Positions 19,130 to 28,632 of a stretch of 49,206 nucleotides of DNA are shown here, piece after piece (within the stretch, counting starts at the first letter, position 1; each line of letters opens with the position of its first letter). The DNA lies in assembly GCA_902620425.1 (NCBI GenBank), contig CACNHX010000008.1, positions 1 through 49,206 on the forward strand, written 5' to 3'. Source of the DNA: an uncultured Alphaproteobacteria bacterium (lineage in GTDB: Bacteria > Pseudomonadota > Alphaproteobacteria > HIMB59 > GCA-002718135). A model generated the notes under the pieces. That model was not told the origin of the DNA, made no database searches, and saw only the letters and a program-made list of their open reading frames with translations. The position numbers and the translations under genes are program-made.

Positions 19130-19876
19130 TCAAACTATAGAACTTTTTCCACCATTTAATTCAATCATCTTAGTTATATCATCAACTATTGGTTGAATAG
19201 ATTTCATCTCCCATGATGAAACAACTATGTTAACACCGCCTGTTTTAGCTGCAAGATTAAAATATGGGTAACTACCGATTGATGCATTTGTATAATTGTT
19301 TTGAATATTTTTTAAATTTTTTGCAATTTTACTTTCGTATAAATTAGTATTAATTGTTGTAACAAGTTTTGGTTCACCTTTTTTAATTTTTTTCATTAAT
19401 TCCTCAAACATAACTTGCATTATTTCTGGCACACCAGGTAAAACATAGATATTTTTTACAATAAATCCTGGTGCAGCGGTCATTGGATTTAAAATAAGCT
19501 CTGAACCAAATGGCATTTTGGCCATCCTTTGCCTGCTTTCATTAAATTCACCTTTTGGATAATAATTTTCAAGAATCTCAAAAGCCATTTTATTTGTTTC
19601 ATATTGTAAATTAAAGGCTGCAGATATACTTTCTGAAGTGATATCATCATGAGTTGGTCCAATTCCCCCAGTAGTAAAAACATATGAATATTTTGAGCTA
19701 TATTTTAATACGTTTTCTATTATTGTTTTTTTATCATCCTGAATAACAATAACTTCTTCTAACTTAATACCAGCTTCTAATAATTTTTTTGCAATATAAT
19801 TTGAGTTTGTATCTTGAGTTCTACCAGAAAGTATTTCATCACCAATAACAATAACACCTGCAGTAAAAGAACTCAT
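19130..19876 (-). CDS. CinA-type molybdopterin-binding domain protein
   Basis: A 248-aa protein made of the MoaB/MogA-like domain found at the N-terminus of CinA (COG1058). Visible are GVIVIGDEILSGRTQDTNS at the start and FTTGGIGPTHDDITSESISA, the family's GGxGPTxDD core. The C-terminal NMN deamidase domain of classical CinA is absent. Stand-alone versions of this domain act as ADP-ribose or FAD pyrophosphatases in some species and are often called 'competence/damage-inducible protein A' without evidence for competence. It lies upstream of tRNA-Leu on the same strand and is divergent from map. Confidence 0.88.
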   Translation of the reverse strand: MSSFTAGVIVIGDEILSGRTQDTNSNYIAKKLLEAGIKLEEVIVIQDDKKTIIENVLKYSSKYSYVFTTGGIGPTHDDITSESISAAFNLQYETNKMAFEILENYYPKGEFNESRQRMAKMPFGSELILNPMTAAPGFIVKNIYVLPGVPEIMQVMFEELMKKIKKGEPKLVTTINTNLYESKIAKNLKNIQNNYTNASIGSYPYFNLAAKTGGVNIVVSSWEMKSIQPIVDDITKMIELNGGKSSIV

Positions 19877-19933
19877 ATGATTAATTGATATTTTCTATAT
19901 ATTATTTATTAATCGTAAGTAATTATTTTTTAA

Positions 19934-20728
19934 ATGAGAAACAACAATATCCCAATACATACAAAAAAAGATTTTGAAGGCATGAGGGAAGCTGGTTCTT
20001 TAGCTGCTGATGTTCTAGATTCTTTATATGAAAAGATTGTTCCAGGTATAAGTACTCAAGAAATAAATGACATATGTCATAATCAAATTATTCACAACAA
20101 AGCAATACCAGCTCCTTTAAATTATAAAGGTTTTCCAAAATCAGTTTGTACATCTGTTAATCATGTTGTTTGTCATGGAATTCCTTCTGAAAGAAAAATT
20201 CTTTCTGACGGCGATATAGTAAATGTAGATGTAACAGTTATTCTAAATGGTTGGCATGGTGATAGTTCCAGAATGTTTGTTGCAGGCAAGACAAATAAAA
20301 AAAATTATGATTTTTTAAAAATAACTTATGAATCTTTATTAATTGGTATTAGTGAAGCTAAACCTGGTAAGCATATTGGTGATATTGGAAATAAAATTCA
20401 GAAACTTGCTGAAGGAAAAGGTTACTCTGTAGTAAGAGATTTTTGTGGTCATGGAATTGGAAAAGAATTTCATACCCCACCTAGTGTTTTACACTTTGGA
20501 GAACCAGGTGAGGGACCAATGTTAGAGCCTGGAATGTTTTTAACAATTGAGCCAATGATTAATTTAGGTGGGTGGCAAACAAAAATACTAAATGATGGAT
20601 GGACAGCTGTAACAAAAGATAAATCTTTATCTGCTCAATTTGAGCATACAATTGGAATAACAGAAGAAGGAAATGAAATATTTACACTATCTAAAAATAA
20701 TACATCTTTTCCAATAAAGGATATATAA
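19934..20728 (+). CDS. map: Type I methionine aminopeptidase
   Basis: Removes the initiator methionine from new proteins. The 264-aa length is normal for type I. The five metal ligands are visible: Asp in VNVDVTVILNG, Asp in WHGDSSRMF, His in DFCGHGIGKEFH, Glu in MFLTIEPM and Glu in SAQFEHTIGITEEG. The substrate-gating His is in NHVVCHGIP. It opens a plus-strand run with purB 8 nt downstream and is divergent from the CinA-like gene. Confidence 0.96.
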   Translation: MRNNNIPIHTKKDFEGMREAGSLAADVLDSLYEKIVPGISTQEINDICHNQIIHNKAIPAPLNYKGFPKSVCTSVNHVVCHGIPSERKILSDGDIVNVDVTVILNGWHGDSSRMFVAGKTNKKNYDFLKITYESLLIGISEAKPGKHIGDIGNKIQKLAEGKGYSVVRDFCGHGIGKEFHTPPSVLHFGEPGEGPMLEPGMFLTIEPMINLGGWQTKILNDGWTAVTKDKSLSAQFEHTIGITEEGNEIFTLSKNNTSFPIKDI

Positions 20729-20736
20729 GTAGATTA

Positions 20737-22029
20737 ATGATACCTAGATATAATAGACCTAAAATTGAAAAGATTTGGTCATTAGAAAATAAATTTACAA
20801 TTTGGACAGAGATTGAGTGTTTGATTGCAGAAAAACAAGCAATGCTCGGCGTTATTCCTAAAAAAGCTTCAAAAGAAATAAGAAATAAAGCAAAATTTAA
20901 TGTTAAAGAAATAGAAAAAATTGAAAAAGAAACAAAACATGATGTTGTTGCTTATATTAATAATGTAAGCAAATATATTGGCGACTCATCAAAGTATTTT
21001 CATTTTGGTGTAACATCAAGTGATATTATTGATACTTCATTTTCTGTACAACTTAAGCAAACCTCGGAAATAATAAGAAAAAGTTTAGTAGAATGTATTC
21101 AAAGTTTAAAAATCAAATCTAAAAAATATAAAGACACATTAATGATTGGAAGAAGTCATGGGATACATGCTGAGCCTATTACTTTTGGATTAAAATTATC
21201 TTCTTTTTATTTTGAGTTTAAAAGAAATTTAGAAAGACTTGATCAGGCAATCAACGAAATATCTGTTTGTGCTATTTCTGGACCTGTTGGAACCTTTAAT
21301 TCTATAGACCCTCGAGTTCAAGATTATGTGGCAAAAAAACTTAAACTAAATTCTGAAGATGTATCAACTCAAGTAATTCCAAGAGACAGGCATGCTTATT
21401 TTTTCTCAGTACTAGGGATTTTAGCATCTTCTATTGAAAGATTTGCTGTGGAAATTCGAAATCTACAAAAAACAGAGGTATTAGAAGTTGAAGAAAGTTT
21501 TTCTTCTAACCAAAAAGGTTCTTCTGCAATGCCTCACAAACGTAATCCGGTATTGAGTGAGAACTTAACAGGTATTTCAAGATATATTAGAAGTGGAGTA
21601 ATACCTTCACTAGAAAATGTCGTACTTTGGCACGAGAGAGATATTAGTCATTCTAGTGTTGAAAGAATTATGACTCCAGATATTACAATTGCAACTGATT
21701 TTGCACTTAATCGTTTAAATGGCATTATTAAGAATTTAAAAGTCTATCCAAAAAATATGTTGAAAAATTTGAATATGCTTGGAGGCTTACATAGAACTCA
21801 CAATATTATGTTAAAATTAATTGAAAAAGGACTGAAAAGACAACAAGCTTATAAAATTGTTCAAGAAAGTGCCATGGAAACATGGAATAATAATAAGAAT
21901 TTTTCCCAAGTTTTTCAAAAAAATAAAGAATTAAATAAAATATTAAATTCAAAAGAAATCGTGAAAATCATTAAAGATGATAATGATCTTAAGAAAATAG
22001 ATTGGATTTTTAAAAATAAAATTAAATAG
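20737..22029 (+). CDS. purB: Adenylosuccinate lyase
   Basis: Acts twice in purine synthesis, splitting SAICAR to AICAR and adenylosuccinate to AMP, each releasing fumarate. The 430-aa protein has the superfamily signature SSNQKGSSAMPHKRNP (with the mobile catalytic Ser), the catalytic His region IGRSHGIHAEPITFG, and KHDVVAYI near the N-terminus. It starts MIPRYNRPKIEKIWS, typical of the B. subtilis-like PurB group. It sits 8 nt after map and is followed by bolA. Confidence 0.96.
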   Translation: MIPRYNRPKIEKIWSLENKFTIWTEIECLIAEKQAMLGVIPKKASKEIRNKAKFNVKEIEKIEKETKHDVVAYINNVSKYIGDSSKYFHFGVTSSDIIDTSFSVQLKQTSEIIRKSLVECIQSLKIKSKKYKDTLMIGRSHGIHAEPITFGLKLSSFYFEFKRNLERLDQAINEISVCAISGPVGTFNSIDPRVQDYVAKKLKLNSEDVSTQVIPRDRHAYFFSVLGILASSIERFAVEIRNLQKTEVLEVEESFSSNQKGSSAMPHKRNPVLSENLTGISRYIRSGVIPSLENVVLWHERDISHSSVERIMTPDITIATDFALNRLNGIIKNLKVYPKNMLKNLNMLGGLHRTHNIMLKLIEKGLKRQQAYKIVQESAMETWNNNKNFSQVFQKNKELNKILNSKEIVKIIKDDNDLKKIDWIFKNKIK

Positions 22030-22066
22030 TCTTTATTTTTACAAATATATGAACTATTTTACAATT

Positions 22067-22297
22067 ATGCCAATGACTGTTGAACAAATCGAGCAATTTA
22101 TTAAAGAAGCTATACCAGATGCAACTGTTGAAATTGAAGATCTTAAAGGAGATGGTGATCATTACAGTGCTACAGTAACGTCCAAATCTTTTTCTGGAAA
22201 AACAAGAGTAGAACAACATATGATGGTTTATGATGCTTTTAATGGTAAAATGGGTAGTGATTTGCACGCACTTAAGCTAAAAACTGTATCGGAGTAA
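22067..22297 (+). CDS. BolA/IbaG-family protein
   Basis: A 76-residue BolA-like protein, MPMTVEQIEQFIKEAIPDA at the start. It has the class II KH-like fold signature GDGDHYSATVTSKSFSGKTRVEQHMMVYDAF, including the His residues that bind a shared Fe-S cluster with a monothiol glutaredoxin. The partner gene starts 2 nt downstream, which supports a BolA-Grx complex in iron-sulfur trafficking. The frame opens at 22049, but the ATG at 22067 fits the family N-terminus (MPM...). The minus-strand reading here is only a shadow. Confidence 0.92.
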   Translation: MPMTVEQIEQFIKEAIPDATVEIEDLKGDGDHYSATVTSKSFSGKTRVEQHMMVYDAFNGKMGSDLHALKLKTVSE

Positions 22298-22299
22298 CA

Positions 22300-22641
22300 A
22301 TGAATAATAATGACCATGTATCTCAAAATATAGAAAATGAAATTAACTCTAATGATGTAATGCTTTTCATGAAGGGTACTCCCGTATTTCCAATGTGTGG
22401 ATTTTCTGCAAGGGTAGTTGAAATATTAAATAAAGTAGGTGTTAAATTTGGAAGTTTGAATGTGTTAGAGAGTGATGAAATGAGAGAAGGTATTAAAATA
22501 TATTCTAATTGGCCAACCATACCACAACTTTATGTTAAGAAAGAATTTATAGGTGGGTGTGATATCATAACTGAAATGTTTGAAAGTGGTGAATTATTAG
22601 AATTATTCAATACAAATGGAATAGACGTAAATCCGTCCTAG
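22300..22641 (+). CDS. grxD: Monothiol glutaredoxin (Grx4/GrxD type)
   Basis: A 113-residue monothiol glutaredoxin with active site CGFS (in PMCGFSARVVEIL) and the glutathione-binding WPTIPQLYV and GGCDI motifs. Such proteins hold a [2Fe-2S] cluster with glutathione and pass it to clients, commonly with BolA, which is the gene just upstream. The tag stop is 1 nt from the TTG start of the rarD-like gene. Confidence 0.96.
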   Translation: MNNNDHVSQNIENEINSNDVMLFMKGTPVFPMCGFSARVVEILNKVGVKFGSLNVLESDEMREGIKIYSNWPTIPQLYVKKEFIGGCDIITEMFESGELLELFNTNGIDVNPS

Positions 22642-22642
22642 T

Positions 22643-23542
22643 TTGTTAAATAATAAATTTTCTAAAGGTGTAATATTTTCTTGTATTGCGGCAATTTTTT
22701 GGGGGCTTCCACAACCCCTTTTTTTTAATGAATTAAATCACGTTGATACTATTGAAGTTGTAGCTCATAGAGGTTTCTGGTCATTTATTTTTTTATTTTT
22801 ATTATTAATTGTAATTTCAAACATAAGAGACTGTATTGAAATATTTAAATCTAGAGAAAGAATTTTTATTTTAACAATTACAGCTTTTCTTATTGCAGGT
22901 AACTGGGCAGGTTTTATTTATTCTGTTGGACAAGAAAGAGTTCAGGATGCATCAATGGGTTACTTTATTACTCCAATGATCAGTATTGTTCTTGGTTATT
23001 TTTTTTTAAATGAGAAAATAACTAAGCCTAAATTTGTATCTGTATGTCTTATATTATCAGGCATATTATTCTTATTTGTTAATTTAAAACAATTTCCATT
23101 CCTAATAATTTGGATTGGAACCTCATGGGCAATATATGGATTATTAAGAAAACAAGTTAATGTTAATCCTTCAATTGGTTTACTATATGAGACTTTCATA
23201 ATATCTTTAATATCTATCCCATACTTAATTTATTTATTTTGGCAAAATGAAAATAGTATCTTTAGTATTGATTTGAAGACATCATTATTTTTAATTCTAA
23301 CAGGAGCTGTAACGATTTTTCCATTATTTTTTTTTAATTTGGGTTTAAAATTTATTCAATTAGGTCTTGCTGGAGTTTTATTTTACTTAGCACCGACATT
23401 TCATTTTATTACTTCAGTATTTATTCTTAATGAAGAAATTTTACAAATTAAGTTAATATCATTTATAATTATTTGGATAGGAATAATAATTTATATTTAT
23501 GATAGTTATAAAAAAGAAATTATCTTGAATAATACTCAATAA
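22643..23542 (+). CDS. RarD-like EamA-family transporter
   Basis: Inner-membrane protein (299 aa) with about ten hydrophobic helices in two EamA repeats. The N-terminal [20 protein letters not shown] and the following [13 protein letters not shown] (AHR..WS pattern) are typical of the 'chloramphenicol-sensitive' RarD group of the DMT superfamily. The natural substrate is not known for this group. The only reasonable start is a TTG 1 nt after the grxD stop, which points to coupled translation. The last 23 nt overlap the convergent rpsD end. Confidence 0.85.
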   Translation: MLNNKFSKGVIFSCIAAIFWGLPQPLFFNELNHVDTIEVVAHRGFWSFIFLFLLLIVISNIRDCIEIFKSRERIFILTITAFLIAGNWAGFIYSVGQERVQDASMGYFITPMISIVLGYFFLNEKITKPKFVSVCLILSGILFLFVNLKQFPFLIIWIGTSWAIYGLLRKQVNVNPSIGLLYETFIISLISIPYLIYLFWQNENSIFSIDLKTSLFLILTGAVTIFPLFFFNLGLKFIQLGLAGVLFYLAPTFHFITSVFILNEEILQIKLISFIIIWIGIIIYIYDSYKKEIILNNTQ

Positions 23543-24140
23543 CTAAATTAGGTTCCATTGTTACAGGATAAGGAACATCATGAATTAGAGGTGCTCTTAA
23601 AAAACGACCTTTCAACTCTTTTACATCAACTTCTAAGTATTCTGGAATTTCTCTTTCTTGAGAACTAACCGATTCTACAATTAAGTTAATTTCTTTACTT
23701 TTATCTCTTATTGAGATTTCATCTCCATCACTAACACTATAAGATGGAATATTAACTCTTTTTCCATTGACCTTTACATGACCATGATTAACTAATTGTC
23801 TTGCTGAAAAAATTGTTGGTACAAATTTCATTCTGTAGACTGTAGCATCCAATCTTCTTTCTAAAAGTTCAATTAAAATCTGACTTGTGTCACCTTTAAT
23901 ATTTGAAGCTTTTTTAAAAATATTTCTAAATTGCCTTTCAGTTAAATCACCATAATAAAATTTAAGTTTTTGCTTAGCAAATAACTGATTTCCATAATCT
24001 GAAAGTTTCTTTCTTTGTCCCTGAACACCGTGCTGACCAGGCTTAGAGTTTCTTCTATTAAAAGGGCTTTTAGGTCTCCCCCACAAGTTAACACCTAGTC
24101 TTCTATCAATTTTGTATTTAGCGTTATGTCTTTTTGTCAT
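23520..24140 (-). CDS. rpsD: 30S ribosomal protein S4
   Basis: Primary 16S rRNA-binding protein needed for 30S assembly; 206 aa. The N-terminal part ([17 protein letters not shown], and the [17 protein letters not shown] segment) is typical of alphaproteobacterial S4, and the S4 RNA-binding domain follows ([20 protein letters not shown] and [18 protein letters not shown]). It stands alone, not in an rps/rpo operon. Its end overlaps rarD by 23 nt. Confidence 0.97.
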   Translation of the reverse strand: MTKRHNAKYKIDRRLGVNLWGRPKSPFNRRNSKPGQHGVQGQRKKLSDYGNQLFAKQKLKFYYGDLTERQFRNIFKKASNIKGDTSQILIELLERRLDATVYRMKFVPTIFSARQLVNHGHVKVNGKRVNIPSYSVSDGDEISIRDKSKEINLIVESVSSQEREIPEYLEVDVKELKGRFLRAPLIHDVPYPVTMEPNLVIEYYSR

Positions 24141-24202
24141 TATTATTGGGGTTTATAGTGATTTAAAGTACTATGTCAAATTTAATATACTCAATTTTTG
24201 GC

Positions 24203-24913
24203 TTATTTATTAAGTTTTTTAGTAATTCCCCATAATGTCTGCAATTCTTTCTTTGTAAGAGGGATTTTTGTGAAAATACTATAAATATTATTTTTCATAC
24301 TTTCTTTTTTTTCACTTGGAGTAAAAAATTTTTTATTTTCAAGTTTCTCAATCACATAATTTAAGAATTTAGATAATTGATATTTACTAATATTATCTTT
24401 TTCAATTAAAATAGAATCAGTAATTTTTAAATTATTCAATTCAAATAATTTATGACTTAAAACAGTAACTGCATGAGAAAGGTTTAATGAATTACTTTTA
24501 CTACTTGTTTCAATAGTAAAAATAATATCAGATAGTCTCAAATCCTCATTTGAAAGTCCTGAATTTTCAGGGCCAAAAAGTATTGCTGTTTTTTTATTAA
24601 CAATAATTTTTCTTTTAATGAATTTAAAATCGTTAGTAGATTTTTTTTCCAAATATCTTCTTCTATTCGTTGTGGCCACAACATAAGAAAAATTAGAAAG
24701 TGCAATTTCTAAATCATCATAAACTTTAATATTCTTAATAATTTTTGTTGCTTTTTTTGCTGCATTTATTGACTTATTGTTTAACCATTTATCTCTTGGC
24801 GAAACAACAATTAGATCTCTTAAACCAAAGTTATGCATAACACGAGCAACCATTCCAATATTTTCAGGAAGTTGGGGTCTAACTAAAATTATGCTTGGAT
24901 TTTTTGTAGTCAA
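24203..24913 (-). CDS. SpoU/TrmJ-like RNA methyltransferase
   Basis: SPOUT-class 2'-O-ribose methyltransferase of 236 aa, TrmH family group 1. Motif 1 is LVRPQLPENIGMVARVMHNFG (N..RN-like region cut to NIGMVARVM), motif 2 is AILFGPENSGLSNEDL and motif 3 is LNLSHAVTVLSHKLFEL; these build the trefoil-knot SAM site. Closest named member is TrmJ (Cm/Um32 in tRNA), but the target base is not certain. The start is TTG, overlapping the cimA stop (TTGA), and the family homology begins right there. Confidence 0.9.
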   Translation of the reverse strand: MTTKNPSIILVRPQLPENIGMVARVMHNFGLRDLIVVSPRDKWLNNKSINAAKKATKIIKNIKVYDDLEIALSNFSYVVATTNRRRYLEKKSTNDFKFIKRKIIVNKKTAILFGPENSGLSNEDLRLSDIIFTIETSSKSNSLNLSHAVTVLSHKLFELNNLKITDSILIEKDNISKYQLSKFLNYVIEKLENKKFFTPSEKKESMKNNIYSIFTKIPLTKKELQTLWGITKKLNK

Positions 24914-26496
24914 TTTTTATTCTTTAAATCATTTAATAGCTTAAAAGTAATGCTATCAAAAATAGCGCTATAAGATGCATCAATAATATTTGGAGATACT
25001 CCAATAGTTGTCCAATGTGTATTAGTTGAATCAGATGATTCAATTAAAACTCTTGTGATAGCGCCAGTGCCCTTTTCTGATGAAAGAATCATAACTTTGT
25101 AATCAGTTAACTTTAAATCTTTAAGATTAGGATAATAATCAATTAGAGCTTTTCTTAATGCACTATCAATAGCATTTACTGGACCATTTCCGGTGCCCAC
25201 TGTCATCATATTTGAATCTTTAACTTTTAAAAATACTGTAGCCTCTGCTTCAGTAACAATTTCACCTTTAGCATTCCATCTTCTTTCGTCTGTGACTCTA
25301 AATTTTTCTAAGTTATAAAAATCCTCAAAATGACCAAGGTGACGTCTAACTAGTAATTCAAAACTAGCTAAAGCAGTATCAAATGAATATCCTTCTGATT
25401 CTTTTTCCTTGATAATCTCTAAGATATTGTTGATTTCATTTTTAGGTAAATCAATATTAATCTTATTTAATTGATTTAATATATTAGATCTTCCTGCCTG
25501 ATTAGAAATGACAACGTTTCTAGAATTACCAACTATTTCTGGCTTAATATGTTCATAAGTTGAAGAATTTTTTTCTATTGCAGATGCATGCAATCCACCT
25601 TTATGAGAGAAAGCGTGATCTCCAACATATGGAGCATTTTTTCTTGAAGGCATGTTAAGAATATCATTTAATGTTCTAGAAATATGAATTAAATTTTTTA
25701 ATTTATCTTTTGAAATGTTTGTTTTATATTTTGTTTTTAAAACCAAAGATGGAATTAAGGAAATTAAATTAGTATTTCCACATCTTTCTCCTAAACCGTT
25801 AATAGTTCCCTGTATCTGTCTTGCTCCAGCATTAATAGCTGCTAATGCATTTGCAACTGCATTATCAGTATCATTGTGAGCATGTATACCAACATTTTGA
25901 CCTGGTATAACTTTTACTACTTCTGAAACAATATTGTAAATTTCATCTGGAAGAGTTCCACCATTTGTATCACAAAGAACAACCCATCTTGCACCAGCGT
26001 CATACGCTGCTTTAATACAATTCAATGCAAACTCTTTATTTTCTTTAAAGCCATCAAAAAAATGTTCTGCATCAAAAATTGGCTCTTTGTTTTTATTTTT
26101 TATTGATTGAATACTATCACTGATCATTTTTAAATTTTCATCTTCAGATATCTCTAAAGCGTTTTTTACTTGAAATGATGAGGATTTACCTACAATACAA
26201 ACACAACTTGCGCTTGAATTAATAAGTGCATTTAATCCTGGATCGTTATCTGCACTTCTACCTGGTCTTCTTGTCATACCAAAGGCAGTCAATTTACTTT
26301 TTAAAAATTTTGTATTTCTTGAAAAAAAATCATTATCGGTAGGATTTGCTCCCGGCCATCCACCTTCAATGTAATCTATTCCTAAATCATCAAGATGTTG
26401 AGATATATTCATTTTATCACTAACAGAAAAATTAACTCCTGTTGTTTGCTGACCATCTCTAAGTGTGGTATCGAATAAATATACTTTGTCTTCCAT
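24910..26496 (-). CDS. cimA: (R)-citramalate synthase
   Basis: Condenses acetyl-CoA with pyruvate to citramalate, a threonine-independent entry to isoleucine. The 528-aa protein has the DRE-TIM catalytic domain: LFDTTLRDGQQTTGVNFS at the start, metal-binding HAHNDTDNAVANALAAI, and NGLGERCGNTNL. It ends with a LeuA allosteric dimer domain (GTGNGPVNAIDSALRKAL). The sequence VYLFDTTLRDG and length fit the 2-isopropylmalate-like 'CimA' group found in many marine bacteria rather than LeuA or homocitrate synthase. It overlaps trmJ-like by 4 nt. Confidence 0.92.
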   Translation of the reverse strand: MEDKVYLFDTTLRDGQQTTGVNFSVSDKMNISQHLDDLGIDYIEGGWPGANPTDNDFFSRNTKFLKSKLTAFGMTRRPGRSADNDPGLNALINSSASCVCIVGKSSSFQVKNALEISEDENLKMISDSIQSIKNKNKEPIFDAEHFFDGFKENKEFALNCIKAAYDAGARWVVLCDTNGGTLPDEIYNIVSEVVKVIPGQNVGIHAHNDTDNAVANALAAINAGARQIQGTINGLGERCGNTNLISLIPSLVLKTKYKTNISKDKLKNLIHISRTLNDILNMPSRKNAPYVGDHAFSHKGGLHASAIEKNSSTYEHIKPEIVGNSRNVVISNQAGRSNILNQLNKINIDLPKNEINNILEIIKEKESEGYSFDTALASFELLVRRHLGHFEDFYNLEKFRVTDERRWNAKGEIVTEAEATVFLKVKDSNMMTVGTGNGPVNAIDSALRKALIDYYPNLKDLKLTDYKVMILSSEKGTGAITRVLIESSDSTNTHWTTIGVSPNIIDASYSAIFDSITFKLLNDLKNKN

Positions 26497-26534
26497 AATT
26501 ACTAGATCGCTATTAGAGTATAAATTAAAATTTA

Positions 26535-27869
26535 CTAGATTTTTCCAAGTTTTTGCAAGATTTCGTCTCTATCAAATAATGGTAGTAGATATTTTAATTC
26601 GGGTCCATGAGATTTTCCAGTCAAAATCAACCTCAAAGGCATAAATAAATCTTTTCCTTTAAGCCCAGTTTTTTTGTTAATTTTTGATGTCCAATGATCC
26701 CATGTTGTTTCATCAAAAGGACCCTCGGGTAATTCATCAACTGCCGTATTAATAAAACTATCATCAATATTTAAATCTTTAGCATTATTTATTTTTGTAA
26801 TTACTTCTTCCCATTCTTTAGCTTGATTAACAAATGAAATATTATTTTTAATAAAACGCCAAAAACTCTCTTTTTGAAAATTAGATTTTATATTTTTTAA
26901 CTTATGACTAATCTCATTATAACTAAATAATTTAATGGTATTTTCATTAAGATTTCTTAAGGTTTCAATTGAAAATTTAGCAGAAGATCTAGATAAGCTT
27001 TGAATATCAAATTTTTTTACTATCTCATTTAAATCTTTGATTGGATCAATATTACTGCTCGAACCAATAAAAAGAAAATAATTAAGTAACGATATATTTT
27101 CATATCCTTCGTCTCTAAAATTTTCAATTGAAAGACTGCCAAGTCTTTTGCTAAAACCCTTACCAGTTTCATCAACTAAGAATGGATGATGAGCAAATAA
27201 TGGAATAGAAGATTCAAGAGCCTTAAAAATTTGAATATGATAGGCAGTATTAGCTATGTGATCCTCCCCTCTAATAATATGCGTAATTTTTTCTTCAATA
27301 TCATCAATGACTGAAGGTAAATGGTATAACAATGTTCCATCAGCTCTAATTAAAACAGGATCACTCAAATTTTTTGCATCAAATGAAACATCTCCTTTTA
27401 TGATATCTTTCCAGCTAATATTTTCATGATCTAATTTGAATCTCCAATGGGGTTGGATTCCAGATTCTATTTTTTTTTCTACTTCTTCATCACTTAGATT
27501 TAATGATGATCTATCATAAATAGGTGGTTTCCCAGATGATAACAAAGATTTTTTCTTTAAAGCTAATTCCTCTTCTGTTTCAAAACATGGATAAAGTCTT
27601 TTCTTTTGTTTTAGAATTTGAATTTTCTCATTGTAAATATGCTGTCTAGAGGACTGATTAAAAGTGTAACTCCAATTTAATCCAAGCCATTTAAGATCAT
27701 CTTTGATACTTGTCTCAAATTCTTTAGAACTCCTATTGGCATCAGTATCATCAATTCTTAATACAAACTCACCTTGATTTTTTTGACAAAAAATCCAATT
27801 CAAAATTGCTGATCTAGCATTACCGATATGTATTTTTCCTGTAGGGCTAGGAGCGAACCTACACTTCAT
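26535..27869 (-). CDS. gltX: Glutamyl-tRNA synthetase
   Basis: Class I synthetase of 444 aa. The HIGH-type motif is FAPSPTGKIHIGNARSA, the KMSKS-type motif is GKGFSKRLGSLSIENF (FSKR in place of MSKR). The Zn-finger region seems reduced. Alphaproteobacteria often carry two GltX paralogs, one charging tRNA-Glu and one mischarging tRNA-Gln for GatCAB; which this is cannot be settled by eye. It lies 1 nt after nadE and before cimA. Confidence 0.93.
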   Translation of the reverse strand: MKCRFAPSPTGKIHIGNARSAILNWIFCQKNQGEFVLRIDDTDANRSSKEFETSIKDDLKWLGLNWSYTFNQSSRQHIYNEKIQILKQKKRLYPCFETEEELALKKKSLLSSGKPPIYDRSSLNLSDEEVEKKIESGIQPHWRFKLDHENISWKDIIKGDVSFDAKNLSDPVLIRADGTLLYHLPSVIDDIEEKITHIIRGEDHIANTAYHIQIFKALESSIPLFAHHPFLVDETGKGFSKRLGSLSIENFRDEGYENISLLNYFLFIGSSSNIDPIKDLNEIVKKFDIQSLSRSSAKFSIETLRNLNENTIKLFSYNEISHKLKNIKSNFQKESFWRFIKNNISFVNQAKEWEEVITKINNAKDLNIDDSFINTAVDELPEGPFDETTWDHWTSKINKKTGLKGKDLFMPLRLILTGKSHGPELKYLLPLFDRDEILQKLGKI

Positions 27870-27870
27870 A

Positions 27871-28611
27871 TTATTCTTTAGGAATTTCGCAAACAGGAAT
27901 TGGCTTCATCTTATGAAGATTTGGCTTTCTAATTTCTTCGTATCTACTGTAGTATTCACTAGACTTATTTTCCATTGCTTCTTCTAATTGCTTATATGAA
28001 AGACCAAGCTGGCTTTCATCATTTCTACTATCATCCCATAAACCATCTGTCGGTGCTGCGCTAATAATATCTTTTATAACCCCAATTTCTTCAGCTAATT
28101 CCCACACCTCAGTTTTAGTACAATCTGCTATTGGCGATATATCTACACCTCCATCACCATATTTTGTATAAAATCCAACACCAAAATCTTCTACTTTATT
28201 TCCAGTACCAACAACTATACCATTATTACTTTGAGCTATTTGGTATAGAGTTACCATTCTTAGTCTAGATCTTGAATTTGCAAAAGCTAACTCACTATCA
28301 AAATTTTGCATCGTATTTTGAAATGTATTAAAAACATTATCTAGCTCGATTATTTTTGTTTCTACATTTGGGTAATTTTGCTCTAAAAATTCTAAATGTC
28401 TTAAACTTAAATCATGTTGTGATGAATTTTGCTTAATAGGCATTGAAACAGCTATAGTTTTTAAACCAGTTTGAGCGCATAAGGTGCTAGTAAGAGCTGA
28501 GTCCACTCCTCCTGACACTCCTATTACTAGTGTAGTTGGATGATTATTTATAGATTTAGCGTAATCTTTAATCCAATTAGAAATGTATACGATCTTATCT
28601 TTTGAATTCAT
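27871..28611 (-). CDS. nadE: Ammonia-dependent NAD synthetase
   Basis: Amidates nicotinate adenine dinucleotide to NAD. The 246-aa protein lacks the nitrilase-type glutaminase domain and so uses free ammonia. The PP-loop GVSGGVDSALTSTLCAQTG is present, and VGTGNKVEDFGVGFYTKYGD is the conserved NAD synthetase core. It lies 21 nt downstream of the DAHP synthase and 1 nt upstream of gltX on the minus strand, in a long operon-like run. Confidence 0.95.
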   Translation of the reverse strand: MNSKDKIVYISNWIKDYAKSINNHPTTLVIGVSGGVDSALTSTLCAQTGLKTIAVSMPIKQNSSQHDLSLRHLEFLEQNYPNVETKIIELDNVFNTFQNTMQNFDSELAFANSRSRLRMVTLYQIAQSNNGIVVGTGNKVEDFGVGFYTKYGDGGVDISPIADCTKTEVWELAEEIGVIKDIISAAPTDGLWDDSRNDESQLGLSYKQLEEAMENKSSEYYSRYEEIRKPNLHKMKPIPVCEIPKE

Positions 28612-28632
28612 AAGTAATATATAAATATAAAT

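Noticed and set aside
19130-19876. Calling this gene a competence factor
   Set aside because: Only the molybdopterin-binding-type domain is present and the competence label is historical.
22022-22267. Minus-strand reading frame opposite bolA
   Set aside because: Shadow of the BolA gene, with no family features.
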